DNA from: Gemmatimonadota bacterium
Lineage (GTDB): Bacteria > Gemmatimonadota > Gemmatimonadetes > Gemmatimonadales > Gemmatimonadaceae
Direction: 5' to 3'
Assembly: GCA_016712265.1 (NCBI GenBank)
Contig: JADJRJ010000028.1
Span: 744,001 to 808,000 of the forward strand
DNA: 64,000 nucleotides
The notes beneath the pieces are model-generated. The model saw only the letters and a program-made list of their open reading frames with translations, made no database searches and was not told the DNA's origin. The position numbers were made by a program, and so were the translations under genes. Below, piece by piece: positions 17,211 through 25,355 of this stretch; within the stretch, counting starts at the first letter, position 1; every line of letters begins with the position of its first letter.

Positions 17211-18680
17211 ATGAACCGAACCTTGCTCTCCCTGTTGCTCGGCGCCGCGATCCCGGTCGCCGCGCAACCCACCCTGTCGGACCTCGCGCGTGACGTCGTG
17301 GCCAGCACCCGCGCCCTCACCCCCGGCCTCTCGTCCCTGTCCGCCCTGAGCAGACTGTCGGCGCTGGCGAGCCTCTCTCCCCTACACGCGGACGAGCCTG
17401 ACCAGGCGGCGGACTCCCTGTATCGCATGGGACGACGCGCCCTCGACCGTGGAGACTACCGACGTGCTGCCGAGCTGTTCATGCAAGTCCGGGCGCGCGA
17501 TCGCAAGGCGGCTATCGCCGGCGACGCACTCTATTGGCATGCCTTTGCCAGCGCGCGCCTCGGCTCCACGGCCGGGCTGCAAACGGCGCTGGCATCCCTG
17601 GAGGCCCTGGCCAGCGAGTTTCCCCGGGCGATGAACCGCGATGCGCGGGCGCTCCGGGTACGCGTCTGCGGATCGTTGGCTTCCCAGGGAAATGAAGGGT
17701 GCGCCCGGGAGATCCGGGAAGTGGCCGGTGGCTCTGGCTCCTCGGGCGGGGGCACCGGCGTCGCTCGACCCCGCACGGCGGCCGGCCAGGAACAAGGGTG
17801 CCCGGATGACGACGATGACGAGCGCGTCGAGGCGCTCAATGCGCTCCTCCAGATGGATGCCGAGGCGGCGCTCCCGATCCTCGAGAAGACCCTCGCCCGT
17901 CGCGATCGCTGCTCGGCCGCGCTCCGGCGCAAGGCGATCTTTCTGGTCTCGCAAAAGCGCGAGGCGCGCTCGGCCGACATCCTCATGAACAGCCTGCGCT
18001 CCGACCCCGATGGCGAGGTGCGCGAGCAGGCGGTGTTCTGGCTCGGACAGCTGCGTGACGACCGTGCGGTCACCATGCTGGAAGAAATCCTCAAGACCGA
18101 GAAGGACGAAGACGTGCTCGACAAGGCGGTCTTCGCCCTGTCCCAGCACCGCAGCCCGCGCGCGGCGGCCATGCTCCGCGACCTGGCGCAGCGCGACAAC
18201 GCCCCCAAGCAGCAACGCGAACAGGCGATCTTCTGGCTCGGCCAGCAAAAGTCCGCGGACAACGCCAACCTGCTCATCGGGCTGTTCGCGCGGGTGAACG
18301 ACGAGGACCTCAAGGACAAGATCATCTTCTCGCTGTCACAGGTGCGGTCGCCCGCTACGGACAAGTGGATGCTGGACCTCGCGACCAACGAGAAGGAGGA
18401 CGTGGAAGTCCGCAAGAAGGCACTGTTCTGGGCCGGACAGAACAAGGCCGTGTCCATCGAGGCGCTGGGCCAGATGTACGACCGCATGACGGATCGGGAG
18501 ATGCGCGAACAGGTGATCTTCGTGGTCGCCCAACGACGCGATGCCGGCGCTGTCGAGAAGCTTATCGACATCGCCCGCACCGACAAGGATCGCGAGTTGC
18601 GCAAGCGCGCCGTCTTCTGGCTCGGGCAGTCCAAGGACCCGAAGGCCCTCAAGGCCATCGAGGAGCTGATCAACCGATGA
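17211..18680 (+). CDS. Exported HEAT-repeat protein
   Basis: 489 aa from ATG 17211, with a signal peptide (MNRTLLSLLLGAAIPVAAQ). Residues about 60-160 resemble a TPR-like helical region (DSLYRMGRRALDRGDYRRAA). From about residue 205 onward come at least ten HEAT-like repeats of roughly 31 residues with recurring blocks VREQAVFWLGQ, ALFWAGQ, AIFWLGQ and FALSQ. HEAT solenoids bind protein partners. An internal Gly/Ser-rich linker separates the two parts. It sits 13 bases after the anti-sigma-like gene and overlaps the next HEAT gene by 4 bases, so the sigma factor operon probably controls it. Its partner is unknown. Confidence 0.85.
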   Translation: MNRTLLSLLLGAAIPVAAQPTLSDLARDVVASTRALTPGLSSLSALSRLSALASLSPLHADEPDQAADSLYRMGRRALDRGDYRRAAELFMQVRARDRKAAIAGDALYWHAFASARLGSTAGLQTALASLEALASEFPRAMNRDARALRVRVCGSLASQGNEGCAREIREVAGGSGSSGGGTGVARPRTAAGQEQGCPDDDDDERVEALNALLQMDAEAALPILEKTLARRDRCSAALRRKAIFLVSQKREARSADILMNSLRSDPDGEVREQAVFWLGQLRDDRAVTMLEEILKTEKDEDVLDKAVFALSQHRSPRAAAMLRDLAQRDNAPKQQREQAIFWLGQQKSADNANLLIGLFARVNDEDLKDKIIFSLSQVRSPATDKWMLDLATNEKEDVEVRKKALFWAGQNKAVSIEALGQMYDRMTDREMREQVIFVVAQRRDAGAVEKLIDIARTDKDRELRKRAVFWLGQSKDPKALKAIEELINR

Positions 18681-19477
18681 ATGCCCGCGCGATGGTCCCC
18701 GTCCTGAGGGCCGCTCTGGTCCTGGTCGCCGCCACCTCCCTCCCGGCTCAGTCCTCTCGTCTCAACGCGGTGCGCGACGGCCAGGTCCGCTTCACCTTCA
18801 CCTTGCGTCCCGGGGTCTGTGGCCAGGGCCAGAACATCTGGCGCACCGGTCGCGTTGGCCGCGACGGGATCCGGCTGGACAACAAGGCCAGCCGTGATGT
18901 GGAATACGATGTCGAATGCGATACCGGTCCCGGGCGCGTTGTGATCGACAAGGTGAACGGCCGCGTGGACGACGTCCGCTTCTATGTCGGCGGTCGCTGG
19001 CGCACCGACGCCGCGGCCACCGACCTCGGCCAGCTCCCGGTCCGGCAGGCAGCGGACCTCTTGCTCGACATCGCCAGGACCGGTGAAGGCAAGGCGAGTG
19101 AACGCGCGATCTTCCCGGCGACCCTGATCGATAGCGTCGAAGTGTGGCGCGAGTTGATCCGCCTGGCCCGTGACGAGTCCAGGCCGCGTCGCGCCCGGAC
19201 CCAGGCCGTCTTTTGGCTCGGACAGGCCGCCGAGGCTCCGGCCACCCAGGGTCTGAAGGACTTGGTGGGCGAAGCGGCCATGGACCGCGAAGTCCGCGAA
19301 CAGGCCGTGTTCGCGCTGTCGCAAAGACCGAGGGACGAGGCGATCCCCGCGCTGGTGAACATCGTGCGGACCAGCAAGGACCCCGAACTGCGCAAGAAGG
19401 CGCTGTTCTGGCTCGGGCAATCCGGCGACAAGCGAGCCATCGACCTGATTGAAGAGCTGCTGACGCGCGGCAAGTAG
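18677..19477 (+). CDS. Second exported HEAT-repeat protein
   Basis: 266 aa from ATG 18677 (ATGA overlap with the previous gene). A signal peptide (MNARAMVPVLRAALVLVAAT) is followed by a unique beta-rich domain (residues 28-115; VRFTFTLRPGVCGQGQNIWR and VVIDKVNGRVDDVRFYVGGR). Then come four to five HEAT repeats carrying the same FWLGQ/FALSQ blocks as the upstream protein, ending KKALFWLGQSGDKRAIDLIE. The repeat similarity suggests duplication and joint function of the two envelope proteins. Confidence 0.82.
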   Translation: MNARAMVPVLRAALVLVAATSLPAQSSRLNAVRDGQVRFTFTLRPGVCGQGQNIWRTGRVGRDGIRLDNKASRDVEYDVECDTGPGRVVIDKVNGRVDDVRFYVGGRWRTDAAATDLGQLPVRQAADLLLDIARTGEGKASERAIFPATLIDSVEVWRELIRLARDESRPRRARTQAVFWLGQAAEAPATQGLKDLVGEAAMDREVREQAVFALSQRPRDEAIPALVNIVRTSKDPELRKKALFWLGQSGDKRAIDLIEELLTRGK

Positions 19478-19497
19478 GGGGACGACTTGCGCCGGTG

Positions 19498-19524
19498 GGT
19501 GGCGGTGCGCACTGTGCCGCCATC
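19498..19524 (+). terminator. Stem-loop after the HEAT operon
   Basis: GGTGGCGG at 19498-19505 pairs with CCGCCATC around 19517-19524 (one G-U pair), with a loop containing TGCGCA. It starts about 20 bases after the second HEAT gene and has no U tract. It implies that the following kinase gene begins downstream of this point. Confidence 0.4.
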
Positions 19525-19607
19525 CCTGGCCCCGGCTCCTGAGTTCCTCCGACGACTACCGCGCCCTCTTTGACAAGGGCACCGCACCGCAACTCCTCCT
19601 GGATGCG

Positions 19608-20975
19608 GTGCAGGCGGTAATCCTGGAGGCGAACCTCGCGGCCGCCGACTTTTACGGCGCCCAGCCGGCCGCGCTCGTTGGGCGCCCGGTCGCCAGCCTC
19701 TGGGCGGAACCGACGGCGCTCGATGACCTGCTCGAGCTCGGCGCCACTATTGGGGTCCACCTGACCGAAGTGGTCCATCGGCAGCTCTCCGGCGACACCC
19801 GACCGGTCGAGCTGTACCTCTCACCGATGCCGCACCGCCGCGTGCACGTCATTGTGCACGACACGTCGGAACGCGCGCGTGCGGAACAACGCGCCCGCGA
19901 GCTGCATGCCGAGCGCGTGGCGCGCGCGGTGACGCAGCAGGCGGCCGACGAGTGGCAGGCCACCTTCGACGCCATCTCCCAGCCGATCTTCGTCCTGGAT
20001 GGTCAGGCGAGACTACAGCGCGGTAACCGCGCCGCAGCCGCACTGCGCGGCGCGGCCCCTGGTCTCCCGAATGGCGTCACCCTCGGGGACGTGGCCCGTT
20101 CGCCGTTCTGGGCGTCGCTCGCGCAGGTGGCTACGGAACGTCAGCTCGGTCGCCAGCTGGCCGACGAAGCAGGGCGCACGTGGTCCGCCAGCGCCGTGGC
20201 CAGCAGTGACGACCAGCGGGTCATCCTCGTGCTGCAGGAGCTCACCGCCCTGCTCGACCTGCAATATGAGGTGCAGCGCCGCGAGACGATGGCGCGCATG
20301 GGTGAGCTGGTGGCGGGGGTCGCGCACGAGGTGCGCAATCCGTTGTTTGCCATCTCGTCGCTCCTGGACGCGGCGCGACACCGGCTGGCGGCGCAGCCGG
20401 ACTTCGCACGGATGGCCCCCATGCTCGATGCCCAGGTCCAGCGCCTGTCGGACCTGATGCGCGACCTCCTCGACTACGGCCGGCCGGCGGCGCTCGAACG
20501 ACGCCCGACCCCGCTCGCCGAACTTGCGCACGCAGCCGAGCTGGCCCTGGCGCCGCTGGCGGCCTCGGCGGGGGTCCGCCTCCGGTGGCAGCTCGGGGCG
20601 AACGGCGACCGGGTTGTGGAGGTCGATCGGGTGCGATTCGGGCAGCTGCTCGTGAACCTCGGCGCCAACGCCATCCAGCATGCGCCGAGGGATAGTGAGG
20701 TCACCCTGTCTGCCCGCGAGGGGGATGCGACGGTCGAACTGGAGGTCAGCGACCGCGGGCCCGGCTTCCCGCCGGACGTGCTCCCGCACGTGTTCGAGCC
20801 CTTTGTTACCCGCCGGCCGGGGGGGACCGGTCTCGGACTGGCGATTGCGCACCGCGTCGCCCACCAGCATGGTGCTAAGATTCAGGCCGGGAACCGGGTC
20901 GATGCCAATGGCGTGGTGCAGGGGGCGGTGGTGACCCTGCACGTTCCTGCCACCCCCCTCCCCGTGCCCACGTGA
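19608..20975 (+). CDS. PAS-domain soluble sensor histidine kinase
   Basis: 455 aa from GTG 19608, but the PAS-like reading frame continues upstream without a stop (LSSSDDYRALFDKGTAPQ), so the true start may be near the CTG at 19539. Domains: PAS (1-95), a second PAS-like segment (about 110-210), HisKA with the phospho-acceptor in GVAHEVRNPLFAISSLLDAA (about 245-265) and HATPase_c with NLGANAIQHA, DRGPGFPPDVLPHVFEPF and GGTGLGLAIAHRV. There is no membrane segment. It overlaps the sigma54 regulator by 4 bases (GTGA) and is its obvious partner; it opens a six-gene module running to 26009. Confidence 0.9.
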   Translation: MQAVILEANLAAADFYGAQPAALVGRPVASLWAEPTALDDLLELGATIGVHLTEVVHRQLSGDTRPVELYLSPMPHRRVHVIVHDTSERARAEQRARELHAERVARAVTQQAADEWQATFDAISQPIFVLDGQARLQRGNRAAAALRGAAPGLPNGVTLGDVARSPFWASLAQVATERQLGRQLADEAGRTWSASAVASSDDQRVILVLQELTALLDLQYEVQRRETMARMGELVAGVAHEVRNPLFAISSLLDAARHRLAAQPDFARMAPMLDAQVQRLSDLMRDLLDYGRPAALERRPTPLAELAHAAELALAPLAASAGVRLRWQLGANGDRVVEVDRVRFGQLLVNLGANAIQHAPRDSEVTLSAREGDATVELEVSDRGPGFPPDVLPHVFEPFVTRRPGGTGLGLAIAHRVAHQHGAKIQAGNRVDANGVVQGAVVTLHVPATPLPVPT

Positions 20976-22360
20976 CCACGCCCCGCCTGCTCCTCATCGA
21001 GGACGATCCGGTTATCCGGTTCGCCGTTCGCGACTTCATGGAAGCCAATGGCTATTCCGTGACCGAGGCCGCGAGCGCGGGCGAGGGCGAACGGATCTTC
21101 GAGCGTGAGCGGCCCACGGTGGTGGTGTCGGACTACAAGCTTCCGGATGCGACGGCGATCGACCTGCTCCCGCGCCTTCGCGCGACGAGCGCGACCACGC
21201 CGATCATTGTGTTGACCGGTCATGGATCCGTGGAGTTGGCCGTCCAGGCGATGCGAGAGGGCGCCGAGGACTTCCTCACGAAACCGGTTTCGCTCCCCAC
21301 GCTGCTGGTCGTCATCGAGCGAGCGATGGAACGTCAGCGTGAGCGGCAGCAGCGCATGGCGCGTCAGGTCAGGCGCGAGCGAGCGCCCCTGGATCCGTTC
21401 CTGGGGACTTCGGCGGCCATTCAGCGCCTCCGGGACCAGGCGGTTCGGGTCGCGGAGACCGATCGGCCCGTCCTGCTCCGCGGGGAAACCGGGTCCGGCA
21501 AGGGAGTGCTCACACGCTGGATTCACGAGAACAGTCCTCGGCGCGATGAGCCTATCGTCGACTTGAACTGCGCGTCGCTCCCGCGGGAGCTGCTGGAGAG
21601 CGAGCTGTTCGGCTACGAACGAGGCGCGTTTACTGGCGCGGTCACCGCGAAGCTTGGCCTCGTTGAGCTGGCGAACCGTGGCACGCTCTTCCTCGACGAG
21701 ATCGGCGACATGGAGTTGTCGCTCCAACCCAAGATGCTCAAGGTGGTCGAGGACCAGGTCTTCCGCCGGGTCGGGGCCGTCAAGGATCGGCAGGTCAACG
21801 TTCGCCTGGTGGCGGCCACGCACCAGGATCTTCCCGTGCTCGTGTCCGATGGGCGGTTCCGCGGTGACCTGTACTTCCGAATCAGCACCCTGCCGCTGTA
21901 CGTGCCACCGTTGCGCGAACGGGTGGAGGATATCCCGCTCATCGCGCGACGACTGTTGGACCGCCTCGCGAACGAGATCGGGGGCGTGAGCATCGACCTT
22001 TCCCCGGAGGCACGGCGCGCCCTCGAGTCCCACGACTGGCCCGGCAACATCCGCGAAATGCGCAACGTCCTGGAGCGCGCGGTCCTCCTGGGATCCCGCA
22101 CCGAAGTCCGCGCCAGTGACCTGTTTTTCGATGTCCGAGGTCGTACCCCGGACGCCGTGCCGAGCGACTCGGACACCTTGACGCTGGAAGATGTCCAGCG
22201 GCGGCACATTATTCGCGCACTGGAACTGGCCAACGGGCGCGTGGATGTGGCAGCTTCGCGCCTGGGCGTTCCGCGCTCGACCCTGTACCAGCGATTGAAG
22301 GCGATGCAGATCGTGGCGGCGCGCCCCGGTGGTGCCTCGCCTTCCAAAGAAAAGGAGTGA
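20972..22360 (+). CDS. NtrC-family sigma54-dependent response regulator
   Basis: 462 aa from GTG 20972. Receiver (1-120) with D11/D12 and phospho-acceptor D54 in VVVSDYKLPDATAI. AAA+ domain (about 150-380) with Walker A GETGSGKG, the sigma54-contacting loop ERGAFTGAV, Walker B GTLFLDEIGDM and arginine-finger region RGDLYFRISTLPLYVPPLRE. C-terminal Fis-type helix-turn-helix (GRVDVAASRLGVPRSTLYQR). With an intact GAFTGA it should activate RpoN promoters in response to the upstream kinase. A good ribosome-binding site (AAAGGAG) for the following gene lies in its last codons. Confidence 0.95.
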   Translation: MTTPRLLLIEDDPVIRFAVRDFMEANGYSVTEAASAGEGERIFERERPTVVVSDYKLPDATAIDLLPRLRATSATTPIIVLTGHGSVELAVQAMREGAEDFLTKPVSLPTLLVVIERAMERQRERQQRMARQVRRERAPLDPFLGTSAAIQRLRDQAVRVAETDRPVLLRGETGSGKGVLTRWIHENSPRRDEPIVDLNCASLPRELLESELFGYERGAFTGAVTAKLGLVELANRGTLFLDEIGDMELSLQPKMLKVVEDQVFRRVGAVKDRQVNVRLVAATHQDLPVLVSDGRFRGDLYFRISTLPLYVPPLRERVEDIPLIARRLLDRLANEIGGVSIDLSPEARRALESHDWPGNIREMRNVLERAVLLGSRTEVRASDLFFDVRGRTPDAVPSDSDTLTLEDVQRRHIIRALELANGRVDVAASRLGVPRSTLYQRLKAMQIVAARPGGASPSKEKE

Positions 22361-22362
22361 GA

Positions 22363-22911
22363 ATGACCGATCCCCGAACCGCGCCGAACGGCGCCGACGC
22401 CCCGTCCGACTCCGGGAACGTCGACAAGATCCGCGATATCCTGTTCGGCACGCAGATGCGGGACTACGACCGCAGGTTCGCCGCCACGGAGGAGCGCCTC
22501 CAGCGCGAGGCGACGCACCTGCGGGAGGACCTCGGTCGTCGGATGCTCGCCACCGAGCAGTACCTGCGCTCGGAGATCGAGACTTTGACGACGGCCCTCA
22601 AGGCCGAAGAGCGCGATCGCGTCCAGGGCGTGCGCGAGGCATTGGACGGTATTGCCGCGCTCAACCGTGACCTCACAGCGCGCCTCGCCGCGCTCACCGA
22701 TCAGACCCAACAGCAGCAGCGCGAACTGCGGGCCCTCCTGCAGGAAATGCAGCGAGCCCTCGGCGAAGAGATGGCGCGCCGGCACGACGACCTGACCGAT
22801 GCCCTCCGGCGTGAGGCATCGGAGCTGCGTCATGCCAAGGCGGACCGTGCAACGATGGCGGCGATGTTCGCCGAGTTCGCGGAACGCCTGGCGGCAGGCG
22901 ACTCGCGGTAG
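22363..22911 (+). CDS. Coiled-coil protein of the OmpA/Rab-GTPase module
   Basis: 182 aa from ATG 22363, favoured over GTG 22357 by an AAAGGAG six bases upstream. No signal or membrane segment. After an N-terminal VDKIRDILFGTQMRDYDRRF the protein is almost entirely long charged helix (ATEERLQREATHLREDLGRR and ALNRDLTARLAALTDQTQQQ), so an extended coiled coil is likely. The N-terminal RDILFG block resembles the RDILVG block opening the next protein. It has no catalytic motif. I read it as a scaffold or adaptor; the function is unknown. Confidence 0.7.
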   Translation: MTDPRTAPNGADAPSDSGNVDKIRDILFGTQMRDYDRRFAATEERLQREATHLREDLGRRMLATEQYLRSEIETLTTALKAEERDRVQGVREALDGIAALNRDLTARLAALTDQTQQQQRELRALLQEMQRALGEEMARRHDDLTDALRREASELRHAKADRATMAAMFAEFAERLAAGDSR

Positions 22912-22924
22912 GGGCTCCTCCATC

Positions 22925-24601
22925 GTGTCCGGCGATCGGTATGGTGAGCTGCGCGATATCCTCGTCGGGCCGGAACGCGCGCGTCTCGATGCGATTGACC
23001 AACGCCTCGATGACCCCGGCCTCGATGTCGACGCCGTCAGTGCCGTGCTGCCGGAGGCCGTGGCGCGGCGCGCCACCGATCGTGCGTTAGGCGCCGCCCT
23101 CGGCCCCGTGGTGGGCGACGCCATCAAGGCGTCGGTGCGACGCGATCCGCAACCACTGGTCGACGCGATCTTCCCCATCATCGGCCCGGCGATCCGTCGG
23201 GCGATTGCCACGGCCTTCGCCGAGTTGTCGCAATCGATCAATAGCACCCTGGAGCACGCGTTCTCCCCTCGCGGGATGCGATGGCGCATGGAGGCGTGGC
23301 GCACGGGAAAGACCTTCGGCGAGGTCGTGCTGTCGCATTCCCTCGCCTTTCGCTGCGAGCAGCTCTTCCTGATCCATCGCGAGACCGGCTTGCTCCTGCG
23401 ACACCTGACGGCCCCCGGGGTGAAGGCATTGTCGCCCGACATGGTGGCCGGCATGCTCACGGCCATCACGCAGTTTGCCCAGGACTCCCTCGAAGTCTCC
23501 ACCCAGGAGGGACTCGACTCCTTCGCCTTTGGGGACCTCACGGTCTGGGCAGAGCAGGGGCCGGCCATCGTGCTTGCCGCCGTGATCCGTGGGCAGGCAC
23601 CCGTGACATACCGGGAGACCTTGCAGGAGGCGGTGGAGGCAACGCAGCGCGCCCATGCCGAGGCGATCGAGGCATTTGGGCGGGACGGCCGCCCCGTTCC
23701 TGTACGCGACGATCTGCTGGAACCCTGTTTGGTATCGCAACAAGTCGAACGCGCACGTCCCGCGGGCACCTGGCGCCTCGCCGCCGCGGGGCTGCTCCTT
23801 CTGGCCGCCGTCGGCAGTTGTGCCGTCCCGCGATACCTGCAGGCGCGCCGCGTGGACCGGTACCTCGATCGCCTCCGGACCGAACCCGGCATTGTCGTCG
23901 GCGACGTCGGCAGGAGCGGTCGCGCTGTGGTTGTGAGCGGTCTGCGCGATCCGCTCGCGGCGGATCCCCGGTCGATGCTGGGCGAGTATGGCCTGGACAC
24001 GTCCCGCATCACCGGGCATTGGGAGCCGTACATCGCCTTGCGTCCCGAGTTTGTCCTCAGGCGAGCAGGGGTTCTGCTGAAGGCGCCTTCCGGGGTCCAC
24101 GTCGAGCTGCGTCACGATACGCTATCCATTTCGGGGACGGCCGGGGCGTCGTGGTTGCGCCACGCGCGCGCGGTGGCACCGGCCATCGCGGGGGTCGCGG
24201 CGCTTGACCTTCGCATGCTCCGGGACTCGGTCGACGTGACGTTGGAAGCCATGGCGGACACGGCCGAGGTATTCGCCGTCGTGTTTGACCGCGGGGAGCA
24301 GTGGCCCCGCGCCGGATCTCGTCCCGTGCTCGATTCACTCGCGCGCACCCTCGCCGGACTCGTGGCCCTCGCGGAGGGCGCCGAACGTGACATTCGGATC
24401 GAGGTGCATTCATCGACGGACAGCGCGGGCTCCCACCTGGTAAACCGGGCGCTGCGCGAGAGCCGCGCGCGTGTGCTCCGGAGTCTCCTGGCTGAGCGTG
24501 GGGTGCCGTGGGACCGGCTCGCTGCCGTCCCGGACTCCGCGAGCGGCGGGCGGCACGGCTACATTCGAGTCCACCTCCGATCGAACACGGAATCCCAGTG
24601 A
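22925..24601 (+). CDS. Membrane OmpA-domain protein with a large cytoplasmic N-domain
   Basis: 558 aa from GTG 22925, 13 bases after the coiled-coil gene. N-domain (1-275) opens GDRYGELRDILVGPERARLD and contains AIFPIIGPAIRRAIATAFAE, MRWRMEAWRTGKTFGEVVLS and LFLIHRETGLLLRHL; it has no signal peptide and should be cytosolic. A single membrane helix at about 282-300 is followed by a periplasmic BON-like segment and a C-terminal OmpA/MotB peptidoglycan-binding domain (about 455-558; SAGSHLVNRALRESRARVLR). This places a cytosolic domain, next to a small GTPase gene, on the same molecule as a cell-wall anchor. I recall similar OmpA-Rab gene pairs in other bacteria but know of no assigned function. 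Confidence 0.8.
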   Translation: MSGDRYGELRDILVGPERARLDAIDQRLDDPGLDVDAVSAVLPEAVARRATDRALGAALGPVVGDAIKASVRRDPQPLVDAIFPIIGPAIRRAIATAFAELSQSINSTLEHAFSPRGMRWRMEAWRTGKTFGEVVLSHSLAFRCEQLFLIHRETGLLLRHLTAPGVKALSPDMVAGMLTAITQFAQDSLEVSTQEGLDSFAFGDLTVWAEQGPAIVLAAVIRGQAPVTYRETLQEAVEATQRAHAEAIEAFGRDGRPVPVRDDLLEPCLVSQQVERARPAGTWRLAAAGLLLLAAVGSCAVPRYLQARRVDRYLDRLRTEPGIVVGDVGRSGRAVVVSGLRDPLAADPRSMLGEYGLDTSRITGHWEPYIALRPEFVLRRAGVLLKAPSGVHVELRHDTLSISGTAGASWLRHARAVAPAIAGVAALDLRMLRDSVDVTLEAMADTAEVFAVVFDRGEQWPRAGSRPVLDSLARTLAGLVALAEGAERDIRIEVHSSTDSAGSHLVNRALRESRARVLRSLLAERGVPWDRLAAVPDSASGGRHGYIRVHLRSNTESQ

Positions 24602-25098
24602 GCGTCATCCAACGCAAGGTGTGCATGCTCGGCGCCACCGGGGTGGGCAAGACATCCCTCGTCAGGCGCTTCGTTGAAAGCCTCTTCTCCGAGCGATATC
24701 AGGCCACCATTGGCGTAAAGATCGATCGGCGGCTGGTGGAGCTGGACGGGCAGCAGGTGAGTCTCCTGTTGTGGGACCTTCAGGGAGAGGATGACCTCCA
24801 GCGCGTCCGCCTGTCGTATCTGCGGGGAGCCTCCGGCCTGATTTACGTGGCAGACGGGACGCGCCCCGAGACCCTGGACACCGCCCGGTCGATTCAGGCC
24901 GGCGCCATCGAGACCATTGGTACCGTGCCCTCGCTTCTCCTCGTCAACAAGAGCGACCTGACCGCAGATTGGCGCGTTGACGACGCGACGATCGCGACCC
25001 GCGGACCCGAGGGCGTCGCCGTTCTTCGGACGTCGGCGCGTGAAGGCACCAACGTCGAAGCAGGATTCGAACACCTCGTGCGGACGATCGGGCTCTAG
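24598..25098 (+). CDS. Rab/Ras-like small GTPase
   Basis: 166 aa from GTG 24598, overlapping the OmpA-domain gene by 4 bases. Complete small-GTPase core: G1 GATGVGKT (residues 12-19), switch I with YQATIGVKI, G3 WDLQGE (59-64), G4 NKSD (117-120), and G5 TSARE. Position 64, which is Gln in Ras/Rab, is Glu, so intrinsic hydrolysis may differ. There is no C-terminal Cys prenylation motif. It belongs to the bacterial Ras-like (Rup-type) group rather than MglA. Placement predicts that it works with the OmpA-domain and coiled-coil proteins at the inner membrane. Confidence 0.9.
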   Translation: MSVIQRKVCMLGATGVGKTSLVRRFVESLFSERYQATIGVKIDRRLVELDGQQVSLLLWDLQGEDDLQRVRLSYLRGASGLIYVADGTRPETLDTARSIQAGAIETIGTVPSLLLVNKSDLTADWRVDDATIATRGPEGVAVLRTSAREGTNVEAGFEHLVRTIGL

Positions 25099-25108
25099 AC
25101 CGGCAGGC

Positions 25109-25139
25109 CCAGGGTCCGGGTTTCGGCTCCCGACTCTGG
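25109..25139 (+). terminator. Stem-loop after the GTPase gene
   Basis: CCAGGGTCCGGG at 25109-25120 pairs with CCCGACTCTGG at 25129-25139, with one G-U pair and one bulged base, 10 bases after the GTPase stop. No U tract follows beyond ATTT. It may only attenuate read-through into the downstream gene. Confidence 0.45.
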
Positions 25140-25355
25140 ATTTCCGACGTGGGACGGACGCCCGCGCGAGACGGTGTCCTGCTGCAAGTGCTGCTGGCGC
25201 AACGGCTTGTGCGCCGCGACGTGGTGCCTGGCTCCTCGGAATGACCTGTGCATTGGCGGGTGATGGTTCTCCATCTCCTTCATGCCCCGCCTGCGCACAC
25301 CGATCGAGCAATGTCCTTCAGGCGCCACCCTCACGCTCCGCGGCGCCTGACGCCG

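Noticed and set aside
21613..24033. 806-aa minus-strand frame over the regulator and OmpA-domain genes
   Set aside because: It is antisense to well-supported genes, Ser/Arg/Pro-rich, with no domain pattern.
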